This document shows positions 7,438 to 14,226 of a stretch of 20,754 nt of DNA, piece by piece. Numbering within the stretch: position 1 is the first letter of the stretch; each line of letters begins with the position of its first letter. The notes beneath the pieces are model-generated. The model was not told the DNA's origin. It ran no database searches and saw only the letters and a program-made list of their open reading frames with translations. The translations under genes were made by a program, and so were the position numbers. The stretch comes from Pseudomonadales bacterium. Its GTDB lineage: Bacteria; Pseudomonadota; Gammaproteobacteria; Pseudomonadales; Pseudohongiellaceae. The stretch covers positions 1 to 20,754 of the forward strand of contig JAKSCP010000316.1 in the NCBI GenBank assembly GCA_022360535.1, given 5' to 3'.

Positions 7438-8123
7438 GTATGCTGCAGCCTTTTGGGTCTGAACTTTGGACAATGGATGGAGATCCAGTTCGTATGTTCG
7501 CCATTCCTTTTTCAACGCGAATGACAATAGTCCGATTAGAATCCGGCAATTTATGGGTACATTCGCCAATTCATCCAACTCCTGGTCGTATTGATGCACT
7601 TAGAAGCCTGGGTACAGTTAGACATATTGTTGCGCCAAATAGAATACACAGCCTCGGTGTCAGCCCGTTCAAGGAAGGATACCCAAATGCTGAAGTTTGG
7701 GTATCCCCAAAATTTCCTGAGGCACATCAGGACATTATAATAGATGCCGTATTCGATTCTGATTCTGTTCCAGAGTGGGCGGATGAAATCGAGCACCATG
7801 TATTTCGAGGAAGTTTCTATCTGGATGAAGTCGTCTTTTTCCATAAACTTTCCCGAACTCTCATTGTCACCGACATAATTCAGAAGCATGTTGCCGCAAA
7901 TGACTCGTTTTTCTGGCGCCAGGTGAAACGATTAGTAGGTGTATTAGGAAAAGAAGGAGGAGTTTCGCTTGATTTAAAGGCTTCTTTTACGAATAGAGAG
8001 CTGGCAAGACAAAGTAAGGAAAAAGTACTATCTTGGGATTTTGATCGCTTGGTTATCTCGCATGGTTACTGCGTTGACAAAGATGCGAGATCAATCGTTG
8101 AGAAGAGCTTGTCATGGATATGA
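7434..8123 (+). CDS. DUF4336 domain protein (metallo-hydrolase-like fold)
   Basis: This 229-residue cytoplasmic protein matches DUF4336, a family with a metallo-beta-lactamase-like layout but unknown activity. Features are the opening LWTMDGDPVR, the strand LWVHSPIHPTP, HIVAPNRIHSLGV-SPFKEGYPNAEVWVSP, and EVVFFHKLSRTLIVTDII, with a late histidine in VISHGYC. Several of these histidines and aspartates fall where MBL-fold proteins bind metal, but the classic HxHxDH motif is absent, so catalysis is uncertain. The 4-base overlap with the CmcJ-type gene suggests the two products are made in fixed ratio and may act in sequence on one compound. Fifteen bases separate it from the TetR gene. Confidence 0.75.
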   Translation: MSMLQPFGSELWTMDGDPVRMFAIPFSTRMTIVRLESGNLWVHSPIHPTPGRIDALRSLGTVRHIVAPNRIHSLGVSPFKEGYPNAEVWVSPKFPEAHQDIIIDAVFDSDSVPEWADEIEHHVFRGSFYLDEVVFFHKLSRTLIVTDIIQKHVAANDSFFWRQVKRLVGVLGKEGGVSLDLKASFTNRELARQSKEKVLSWDFDRLVISHGYCVDKDARSIVEKSLSWI

Positions 8124-8138
8124 AGCGGAAGCACAGGT

Positions 8139-8738
8139 ATGAATTCGAGGAAAGAGCAAGCAAGCAAAACTAAGAACAAGCTGATAGACGCGGCACTTTC
8201 GATAATCAGGCAGCACGGGTTTCAGGAACTCTCTGCAAACAAGATTGCTGAGGTCGCTGGCGTTAGCAAAGGAGGCATATTCCATCATTTCTCTCAGATT
8301 GAGGATCTCTATCTATGCATACTTGATTCTACAATCGAGCAGTTTAGTGAAGATCTCGACCCATCCGGGTATAAGAGCCTGGGAGACTATATCGATTTTG
8401 TTTCCGATTATATGATGAAATTTCTGGATGCAAATCCAGAACGTGTTATAGCACTCTACTATTTTATAAGTCAGAGCCAACATAATAGCGAGTATCAGAA
8501 ACGCTTGGAGATCATGATGGAAGACAGTCTTGAGAGCTGGGGTGAGAAAGTTTCATTCTTTTTCAAGACTCCTCTTACAAAGGCAGACCGGGATTTCTTG
8601 ATTCGGATCTTGGATATCTATTTCGGAGGATTCTCGACCCACTACCTCATTTTTAAAGACAAACGAAGATATAGAAAAGTATCTAAAGACTTTGGAAGAC
8701 TTATAACGAGCTATTTAGAGGAGCGCAGTCAGAAGTAA
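8139..8738 (+). CDS. TetR/AcrR family transcriptional regulator
   Basis: This 199-residue protein has an N-terminal TetR helix-turn-helix (about residues 12-60: KLIDAALSIIRQHGFQELSANKIAE, then GVSKGGIFHHF) and an all-helical C-terminal ligand and dimerisation domain. Such proteins are usually repressors released by a small hydrophobic ligand. It is the last gene of the operon begun by the MlaA-like gene, and the operon's promoter holds a palindrome between -35 and -10 that suits it, so autorepression is the likely arrangement. The ligand is unknown; given the operon content, a lipid or lipid-like toxic compound is a reasonable guess. Confidence 0.92.
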   Translation: MNSRKEQASKTKNKLIDAALSIIRQHGFQELSANKIAEVAGVSKGGIFHHFSQIEDLYLCILDSTIEQFSEDLDPSGYKSLGDYIDFVSDYMMKFLDANPERVIALYYFISQSQHNSEYQKRLEIMMEDSLESWGEKVSFFFKTPLTKADRDFLIRILDIYFGGFSTHYLIFKDKRRYRKVSKDFGRLITSYLEERSQK

Positions 8739-8838
8739 CTGTTTTGCATGCCTTTGGCGGGGACGCTTGAATACTGGATGCGAGTTTTGGTTGCGTACTT
8801 TCATGTTCGACTCAAATGACGCCGTATTGTGATTGAAT

Positions 8839-9645
8839 ATGGATACCGAAGACTCATTGGCATTTTTCTCACTATCAAAATTTTTAGTACTGACACTGGC
8901 ACTATCAACGCCTTGGTGGCTGCTAAGTCTGGTTTTGAGTTACCCCGGGCTCCCCGATCGGTTGCCAATTACTGATGTGGGTGCAGTCTTTATGCCAGCC
9001 CTGGCGGCCATTCTGCTCACACATCGGACCCTCGGTCGGCAAGGAGTATGGGCATTAGTTAGCCGCCTTACAGATTGGGGCCGCCTATATATGAAAGGGT
9101 GGCTTGTCTATCTTGTTCTTCCTCTGGTTTTCTATTTGTCTGTATTCGCACTTATGCGGTTTTTAGGATTTCAGTTGCCATCCGGCTGGAATATCGATCT
9201 GCAGTTGTTCTTGGTTTTTCTGGTATTTCTAATTGGTGCAATCGGCGAAGAGATCGGCTACACCGCATACGCCGCTGATCCTCTATTGAAGAAGCATCCA
9301 CCCGTAATAGTTGGTCTTATGCTCGGTATTCCCTGGGCACTCTGGCATTTGCCTTCAATGATTCAGATTGGCCAATCAGTGCTTCTGATAGTGTGGGGGC
9401 TCATGGCGACGATCGCCTTTAGAATAATTTATGTTCACCTGTACATGCGTTTGGGTCGAAGTGTATTTTCAATCGTACTATTGCACGCACTTTTTAATAC
9501 AGGTCGCGTTGCTTTCCCGGGTGGTCGAGATGGTTTCGAGCAGGGTGATGCGGCAGTCGGATATTCGCTAGTGATTCTCGTTGCAATTTTATTGAGCTGG
9601 CTCTGGAGAAATCGGAAGTCTAGAGATCACATAATGAGCAACTGA
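8839..9645 (+). CDS. CPBP-family intramembrane protease (CAAX-protease-like)
   Basis: The ATG at 8839 gives 268 residues (a TTG at 8833 is also in frame; neither has a strong ribosome-binding site). The protein is almost entirely membrane helices. The three CPBP (ABI) motifs are present: E137-E138-I-G-Y141, W-A-L-W-H170, and H216-A-L-F-N220, which line the intramembrane active site. Bacterial family members include protease-like enzymes and accessory membrane proteins with no known substrate. It lies 100 bases after the TetR gene on the same strand and could be in the same transcript, but the gap leaves this open. Confidence 0.85.
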   Translation: MDTEDSLAFFSLSKFLVLTLALSTPWWLLSLVLSYPGLPDRLPITDVGAVFMPALAAILLTHRTLGRQGVWALVSRLTDWGRLYMKGWLVYLVLPLVFYLSVFALMRFLGFQLPSGWNIDLQLFLVFLVFLIGAIGEEIGYTAYAADPLLKKHPPVIVGLMLGIPWALWHLPSMIQIGQSVLLIVWGLMATIAFRIIYVHLYMRLGRSVFSIVLLHALFNTGRVAFPGGRDGFEQGDAAVGYSLVILVAILLSWLWRNRKSRDHIMSN

Positions 9646-9657
9646 CCATTGAGGTCA
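9643..9657. repeat. Inverted repeat overlapping the CPBP stop codon
   Basis: TGACC-ATTGA-GGTCA is a perfect 5-bp-arm inverted repeat whose first three bases are the TGA stop. It has no T run after it on either strand, so it is not a clear terminator. The GACC/GGTC arms echo the operator at 5731-5742 but with different spacing. Confidence 0.35.
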
Positions 9658-9790
9658 AAGCGCGCAATGCGGAGAGGGCTGGAGCCAGGGACGGCATTGA
9701 ATTACCGGCGCGGGGATTTTCAGCGGATACTTTGGTTCACAGGCAATTATTACTGATGTCTTTGAATGAGCTTGTGCCCGGATACTTAAC

Positions 9791-10228
9791 CTAGTTTTCG
9801 TCTGGCACGTGCACGGTCAGTACATCAACTGTCGCACCATGAAGCAAACTGTTCGCTGTTGACCCCAACATGATTTTCCATCCCGAATGTCCATGACTGC
9901 CAATAACAATTGCGTCAGCACCAATATCGCTCTGATACTCACGGATAGTTGGGGCCGGTGTGCCAATAATTACTTGTTGACGATCTTCAGGGATATTGAA
10001 ACCTTTAGCAAATTCCTGCATTGAAATTCTCGACCCTTCTAAAACTTTGTTCTGTAAGTCTACCGGATCTATCGCATAAGAATGCATACCCCACACAACT
10101 GGTACAGACTCGACAATGTGGACTAAGTGTAATTTTTCAATATCGTTTGCGACAAGCTCTATTGCTCGCTTCATAATTTTTTGTGAGCCTGTTGAGAAGT
10201 CCACGGCGACGAGTACTTTTTTGTACAT
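9791..10228 (-). CDS. Universal stress protein, UspA family
   Basis: At 145 residues this is a single Usp domain. It opens with MYKKVLVAVDFSTGS, whose Asp contacts ATP in family members, and carries the nucleotide-binding loop G-S-H-G-H-S-G-x8-G-S followed by TVDVLTVHVP. The G-2x-G-9x-G(S/T) spacing indicates the ATP-binding class of Usp rather than the non-binding UspA of E. coli. A strong ribosome-binding site (GGAGGG, eight bases before the ATG) precedes it on the minus strand. A near-consensus FNR box and -10 element lie upstream, so expression is probably induced when oxygen is low. In Pseudomonas some Usp genes are under Anr, the FNR homologue, and help anaerobic survival. Confidence 0.93.
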   Translation of the reverse strand: MYKKVLVAVDFSTGSQKIMKRAIELVANDIEKLHLVHIVESVPVVWGMHSYAIDPVDLQNKVLEGSRISMQEFAKGFNIPEDRQQVIIGTPAPTIREYQSDIGADAIVIGSHGHSGWKIMLGSTANSLLHGATVDVLTVHVPDEN

Positions 10229-10315
10229 GAATTAACCCTCCGATAGTTTTAGGTTTGATCGTTGCCAGTCATGTAATGATGGCAACCATCCCTTTGCGTC
10301 GACAAATGGTCTGAG

Positions 10316-10329
10316 TTGATCCTGTTTAA
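10316..10329 (-). promoter_or_regulatory. Weak second FNR-like site upstream of usp
   Basis: On the minus strand this reads TTAAA-CAGG-ATCAA, 8 of 10 positions of the FNR consensus TTGAT-N4-ATCAA, with one perfect half-site. It falls downstream of the start point inferred from the better box at 10405-10418, where it could modulate or mark a second, weaker promoter. I find no good -10 element at the matching distance. Confidence 0.3.
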
Positions 10330-10377
10330 CAATTGACACTTCAACAGTATCTCCAAACTTCCTTTCCCACGCTCTTT

Positions 10378-10418
10378 ATTTTAGTAGAACCAAAATGCGT
10401 ATCCTTGACTGGGATCAA
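10378..10418 (-). promoter_or_regulatory. Class II FNR-dependent promoter for usp
   Basis: On the minus strand TTGAT-CCCA-GTCAA (10418-10405) matches the FNR/ANR consensus at 9 of 10 positions. It is followed 21 bases later by TAAAAT (10383-10378), 5 of 6 matches to the -10 consensus. This puts the box centre at about -41 relative to the predicted start near 10371, the class II position. The transcript would have a leader of about 140 bases before usp. Confidence 0.7.
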
Positions 10419-10473
10419 CGGGGCGAGCCCAGACACTTAAGAGTATTTTGAGAGTGGCAAAGGGCGTTTAAGC

Positions 10474-11259
10474 CTAAGAATTAAATCTCTGTAAATCTGT
10501 CAAGGTAATCTCTCTGCCGGAAACCTCGACTAAATTCTGCTCTTGAAACTGACTAAACAGACGGCTCACAGTTTCAATTGTCAGGTTGAGGCAACCGGCT
10601 ATATCCTTTCTCGTCATCGGAAGCCTGAATGATATGGGTGACAATCTGATTCTCGCGTACCGCTCAGAGAGGTTGAGGAGAAATGCTTTTAGCTGGTCCG
10701 AAGCTGACTTTTGGCCTCTAAGCATTGTCATGGCCTGCTCCTGGACTATCTGCCTGGAGAGCAGTGCGTTAAATCTTTCTCGGACCCCAGGGCTGGATGC
10801 CATGACTTTACTTAGAGCCTTGTAGGGAAGTTCGCAGATATGTGTATCTTCCAGTGCAACGATGGACGCTGTATGACGACCATCATGTAAGCCGTCCAGA
10901 CCGATCATTTCCCCAGGAAAGAAAAAGCTGACAGCGACTTCGTCTCCCCCTGAGTTGTTTATGTAAGATTTAGCAAAACCACTTCTTATAAAGTATATCG
11001 AATGGAACTCGTCATCCTGTCGAAATAGATGCTGCCCCTTTCGAAGTCGTTTCGAGTTGCGTACGAATTTTCCCACATCACTCAATCCTGCTGCATCCAA
11101 CTCCCTGGCAAGGCATAGGTCACTAAGGCGACAATCAGGGCAAGTTGTTTTAGGAACAACCGTCAAATTAGCATCTCGCGCACGGGAATTAAGAGTGCTT
11201 GCTATGATAGTCTGATTGACGTTGTTTTGAGATTGACTGACACTAAGAGGCTGATTCAT
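10474..11259 (-). CDS. fnr: FNR/ANR-type oxygen-sensing transcription regulator
   Basis: This 261-residue Crp/Fnr-family protein carries the FNR cluster cysteines C40, C43, C49 and C142. Each is exactly 20 residues later than in E. coli FNR (20, 23, 29, 122), so a [4Fe-4S] cluster that falls apart in oxygen is expected. After the cyclic-nucleotide-like sensor domain comes a helix-turn-helix with IETVSRLFSQFQ; its E-x-x-S-R residues are those that read TTGAT-N4-ATCAA in FNR. Boxes of that sequence occur near by at 10405, 13215, 13952 and 14152. The 20-residue N-terminal extension is Gln/Asn/Ser-rich. A GGAG ribosome-binding site precedes the ATG. It could be named anr in other genera. Confidence 0.93.
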   Translation of the reverse strand: MNQPLSVSQSQNNVNQTIIASTLNSRARDANLTVVPKTTCPDCRLSDLCLARELDAAGLSDVGKFVRNSKRLRKGQHLFRQDDEFHSIYFIRSGFAKSYINNSGGDEVAVSFFFPGEMIGLDGLHDGRHTASIVALEDTHICELPYKALSKVMASSPGVRERFNALLSRQIVQEQAMTMLRGQKSASDQLKAFLLNLSERYARIRLSPISFRLPMTRKDIAGCLNLTIETVSRLFSQFQEQNLVEVSGREITLTDLQRFNS

Positions 11260-11354
11260 GATTGGCTTCTCCGCAAGGAATTATTCTTAAGAACTGCGTC
11301 CTACTGCCAGCCAGTCTAGGAAAACAGCAGTCAGCGCGAAATTGGATATAGTAC

Positions 11355-11364
11355 ATAGGCCTAT
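11355..11364. promoter_or_regulatory. Palindrome in the fnr-fixL divergent promoter region
   Basis: ATAGGCCTAT is a perfect 10-bp palindrome near the middle of the 157 bases between the divergent fnr and fixL starts. It could be an operator for a shared regulator. No FNR box is present in this interval, and I cannot assign -35/-10 pairs with confidence. Confidence 0.3.
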
Positions 11365-11416
11365 TGTGGAAAATACGTACACCTTGCTGATCGATGCGTA
11401 ATTTGGCCGATTATTG

Positions 11417-12562
11417 ATGGAAAACCTGGTTAACGATGGCAGATTTACCGCTCTGCTCGATGCGGCAGTGGACGGTATTTTTGTGATTGATAGTAGGGGT
11501 ATTGTCCAGGTGGCCAATAAGGCTGTGGAGCAATTATTGGGCTATAGCCAGGACGAACTTATCGGGCAGAACATAAAACTCGTCATGCCTTCGCCTTATC
11601 GCGAAAACCATGATGCCTATATCAGTGAATATCTACATACCGGCAAGAAGAAGATCATCGGCATAGGCCGCGAAGTCCAAGCGCAACACAAAAATGGCGA
11701 CATTATCGATATTTTCCTTTCTGTAGGGACATTTGGCAGTGCAGAGACAATCAGGTTTGTAGGCATTGTCAGGGACTTGAGGGACCTCAAACGAAGAGAG
11801 GCAGAATTGGCCACTGCACAACATGAAATTCACAACTTGGTGAACCGCCTCGCCCACGCCTCCCGGGTTGGGGTCATGGGTGAGATGGCGGCCAGTATCG
11901 CTCACGAGGTAAATCAACCACTGACTGCTATTTCCAACTATGCCCAGGCTGGTACTCGATTACTGAACGCCGACTCCGATCAAACAGAGGAAGTGTTGTC
12001 AGCGCTGAGTAAGATCAGTAATCAGGCTATTAGGGCTGGCGAAATAATTCGAGGTTTACGGAGCTGGGTAAGAGATCAGGACGATGATCGGGAACCCTGC
12101 AACTGCAATGCTCTTATTACGGAAGTAGTAGAAATCGCAAAAATGGAAGCGCAAAACCATGACGTTCTATTGCAACTAAGTCTGGACCCTGAGCTTCCTG
12201 CTGTAATAGGGGACCCTGTCCAGATTCAACAAGTAGCCCTGAATCTCATAAAGAACGCCATTGACGCAATGAGTGAAGGTGAAAGGTCTAGTAAGAATTG
12301 GAGTGTTTTCATCAGCACCGAGCGACAGGGAAAGGAACGGATTAAGGTTACAATCAGTGACCATGGTCCAGGAGTTGGTGATGACGTGGCGGACAAACTG
12401 TTTCAGCCTTTTTTCACTACGAAGAAAGCAGGGATGGGGATGGGGTTATCTATTTGCCGAACCATTATTCGGTCTCACGGCGGAGAACTTGACTTCACTA
12501 ACAATGCCGAAGGTGGTGCGAGTTTTTACTTCATCTTGCCAACGGCTGTGGAACAGCTATGA
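11417..12562 (+). CDS. fixL: FixL-like haem-PAS oxygen-sensor histidine kinase
   Basis: The ATG at 11417 (381 residues) is preferred to a TTG at 11414. A PAS domain (about 8-122) contains the FixL haem-pocket signature: GQNIKLVMPSPYRENHDAYI with the proximal haem ligand at H65, and IIGIGR with the distal arginine at R85. The His-to-Arg spacing of 20 residues equals that between H200 and R220 of Bradyrhizobium FixL. A short coiled linker leads to the H-box H163 in AHEVNQPLTAIS, then N-box LNLIKNAIDAMSEG, a G1 box in SDHGPGVGDD and the G2-like GMGMGLSIC. There is no membrane segment. The kinase should be active when haem is free of oxygen, phosphorylating the FixJ-like protein whose start overlaps its stop (ATGA). 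Confidence 0.9.
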   Translation: MENLVNDGRFTALLDAAVDGIFVIDSRGIVQVANKAVEQLLGYSQDELIGQNIKLVMPSPYRENHDAYISEYLHTGKKKIIGIGREVQAQHKNGDIIDIFLSVGTFGSAETIRFVGIVRDLRDLKRREAELATAQHEIHNLVNRLAHASRVGVMGEMAASIAHEVNQPLTAISNYAQAGTRLLNADSDQTEEVLSALSKISNQAIRAGEIIRGLRSWVRDQDDDREPCNCNALITEVVEIAKMEAQNHDVLLQLSLDPELPAVIGDPVQIQQVALNLIKNAIDAMSEGERSSKNWSVFISTERQGKERIKVTISDHGPGVGDDVADKLFQPFFTTKKAGMGMGLSICRTIIRSHGGELDFTNNAEGGASFYFILPTAVEQL

Positions 12563-13176
12563 CAAATGATACTGCCAAGCAAACAGTCTATATCGTTGAT
12601 GATGATGAGGCGGTTCGAGATTCGCTGGAAATGCTGATGAAATCAGTCGGGTTGAACGCCAAATCTTTCGAATCTGCGATTGAATTTCTGAGCGATATTG
12701 ATGTCGATGCGAGCGGTTGCCTTGTGCTAGATATTCGAATGCCTTTGATGAGCGGGCTCGAGCTACAGGATGAGCTGATATCGCGCGGCTCCATACTACC
12801 CATTGTTTTCATCTCCGGTCACGGTGACATACCAATGGCGGTAAAAGCAGTCAAAAAGGGAGCCATCGACTTTATTTCCAAGCCCTTCCACGACCAGGAA
12901 TTACTCGATAGCGTGCAACGTGCACTACGTGAAGGAGATGACCTTAGAGGTTCTCAGATAGCGAAGAAAGAAATAACGGACAATCTCGAGAAACTATCCC
13001 CCCGAGAAAAACAGGTTTTAGACCTTATGGTTGATGGGGCGGCTAACAAGGTTATTGCCTCCGAGCTAGAAATCAGTCAGCGAACGGTGGAAGTTCACCG
13101 GGCCAGTGTGATGGACAAAATGAATGCGAACTCCCTGGCGCAGCTCGTCAAATTCGTTGCTTCGCTTGGAAATTGA
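12559..13176 (+). CDS. fixJ: FixJ-like response regulator (receiver plus LuxR-type HTH)
   Basis: This 205-residue protein, the usual FixJ length, has a receiver with D14/D15, phosphoacceptor D58 in LVLDIRMPLMSG, S86 in FISGHGDIPMAV and K108 in ISKPF. The LuxR/FixJ helix-turn-helix follows (LSPREKQVLDLMVDGAANK, then SQRTVEVHRASVMDKM). In rhizobia, phospho-FixJ activates fixK, an FNR-like gene; here a true FNR gene lies divergently only 1.3 kb away. The ATGA overlap with the kinase gene ensures coupled synthesis. Its own targets cannot be read from the window because no reliable FixJ consensus is visible. Confidence 0.92.
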   Translation: MTNDTAKQTVYIVDDDEAVRDSLEMLMKSVGLNAKSFESAIEFLSDIDVDASGCLVLDIRMPLMSGLELQDELISRGSILPIVFISGHGDIPMAVKAVKKGAIDFISKPFHDQELLDSVQRALREGDDLRGSQIAKKEITDNLEKLSPREKQVLDLMVDGAANKVIASELEISQRTVEVHRASVMDKMNANSLAQLVKFVASLGN

Positions 13177-13214
13177 GTCAAAGCCAGGAAGCACTGTCTT
13201 TAGCTTTGAATAGA

Positions 13215-13255
13215 TTGACACACATCAACGCTAAGAATTGAGAGCAGGTTAGCCT
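13215..13255 (+). promoter_or_regulatory. FNR box and possible promoter before the degenerate receiver gene
   Basis: TTGAC-ACAC-ATCAA (13215-13228) matches the FNR consensus at 9 of 10 positions. A weak -10 candidate, TAGCCT (13250-13255, 3 of 6), stands 21 bases after the box, giving a start near 13262. That would leave an 80-base leader before the ATG at 13343, or make the ATG at 13262 leaderless. Confidence 0.5.
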
Positions 13256-13342
13256 TCAAAGATGAAGGCCCGGCAGCTAGACCGGGAAGATCGTGAGCCC
13301 CTCGTAGATCGGGGTTGTTGTAACACGAAGATTATCTGCCTC

Positions 13343-13711
13343 ATGCATTCAATTTTCATTACTGCCAAAGACGCTAAGCTCCTGGAGTCTCTGAAGCAAC
13401 TCTTTATCCGGGCGGGTTACAAAGTATCTACATTCAGTCATTCCGGCACTATGCTGAGAGAATTGAAAGAACACGTACCTCAATGCATACTCGCCGAAGC
13501 CCACAATTCTATTTCTGCCACAAAAAAACTACTAAAGGACGTGCGCGGGAAGTTGCCTGATGCCCCTGTAATCGTGGTTGAAAGTAACGGCGAAATTTCT
13601 CATGCAATGGAAGCCTTACGGGCGGGGGCAACCGACTATATTCAGACGCCTATTGTCGACCGTATTCTGGTAGAAGCAGTGCACGCCGCCATATCGAACC
13701 TTAAACTCTAA
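13343..13711 (+). CDS. Stand-alone degenerate receiver protein (possible FixT-like FixL inhibitor)
   Basis: The ATG at 13343 gives 122 residues, exactly one receiver domain and nothing else. Aligned by eye to the neighbouring FixJ receiver, it keeps the fold (IFITAKDAKLLESLKQLF, PVIVVESNGEISHAMEALRAGATDYI) but not the chemistry. The acidic pair D14/D15 becomes A8/K9, phosphoacceptor D58 becomes E52, S86 becomes E80 and K108 becomes T102. It cannot be phosphorylated normally; Glu at the acceptor site may mimic the phosphorylated state. An in-frame ATG at 13262 would add 27 residues including three cysteines (GCCNTKIIC). Its place after fixLJ with an FNR box in front recalls FixT, a single-receiver inhibitor of FixL in Caulobacter, but this function is inferred. 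Confidence 0.75.
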   Translation: MHSIFITAKDAKLLESLKQLFIRAGYKVSTFSHSGTMLRELKEHVPQCILAEAHNSISATKKLLKDVRGKLPDAPVIVVESNGEISHAMEALRAGATDYIQTPIVDRILVEAVHAAISNLKL

Positions 13712-13951
13712 ATCTTCTGTGTAGGTCCAAGAGCGGGAGAGTGAGTACATTCCTTGGCCCTTTAGTTTCCTTATCCTGTTCACGTTCGCCTTTAACTCCA
13801 GACAGCCATCTTCCATTGATACGCTGAGGGCTTTAGGTGTGACTCCAGGACATCGACAGTGATCTTGAGTCGTCGCTTGGTCTCATTCACATCGACGGCA
13901 GGTAGCCTTCACTTCTATAGAGCCAAGCCAGCACGGCCTGTGAAGAGCGCT

Positions 13952-13965
13952 TTGACTAGAATCAA
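13952..13965. promoter_or_regulatory. Orphan FNR box
   Basis: TTGAC-TAGA-ATCAA matches the FNR consensus at 9 of 10 positions. At the class II distance neither strand shows a usable -10. On the minus strand TATAGA (13919-13914) stands one helical turn further away than class II requires. No supported gene starts downstream on either strand. Confidence 0.45.
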
Positions 13966-14151
13966 CACCGACGCTCATGCATCACCACCGTTCAATGCAG
14001 GAATATTCCAGTGTGTCGGGGAAGCCAAATCACGTAATGATAGCGACCGGCGAGATCAGTTAGTTGCGTGCAAGAGATGGAGAGCCAAGTGTTGATTTTA
14101 GGGGGTTATAGCGAGTCAGGTTAGCTCATGAAACTAAAGAACGACGGACAG

Positions 14152-14193
14152 TTGATTAGCATCAACGCGCATGCCCAATAATTGTTGAATGAT
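14152..14193 (+). promoter_or_regulatory. Class II FNR-dependent promoter for nfeD-slipin
   Basis: TTGAT-TAGC-ATCAA (14152-14165) is a perfect match to the FNR/ANR consensus, and the palindrome extends one base each side (G...C). A -10 candidate AATGAT (14188-14193, 4 of 6) begins 22 bases after the box, so the box centre sits at -41.5 from a predicted start near 14200. This is the exact class II geometry. The leader before the nfeD ATG would be about 27 bases. Confidence 0.7.
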
Positions 14194-14226
14194 AGTTCTT
14201 TTTAGAATCAGCAGGGTTTACAGCGC

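Larger units (their letters stand above)
13712..14226. other. 515-base gene-poor region with two FNR boxes
   Basis: I find no convincing protein gene here. A 78-codon GTG frame (13859-14095) lacks a ribosome-binding site and any recognisable motif. The region contains two FNR boxes exactly 200 bases apart (13952-13965 and 14152-14165). The second fits the nfeD promoter. The first has no matching gene, leaving open a small RNA, though no clear terminator was found. Confidence 0.55.

Noticed and set aside
13178..13209. TCAAAGC / GCTTTGA inverted repeat after fixJ as a terminator
   Set aside because: Seven-base arms pair perfectly, but the loop is 18 bases and no T run follows.
13859..14095. 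78-codon plus-strand frame between the receiver and nfeD genes
   Set aside because: GTG start without a ribosome-binding site, irregular composition, and an FNR box lies inside it.
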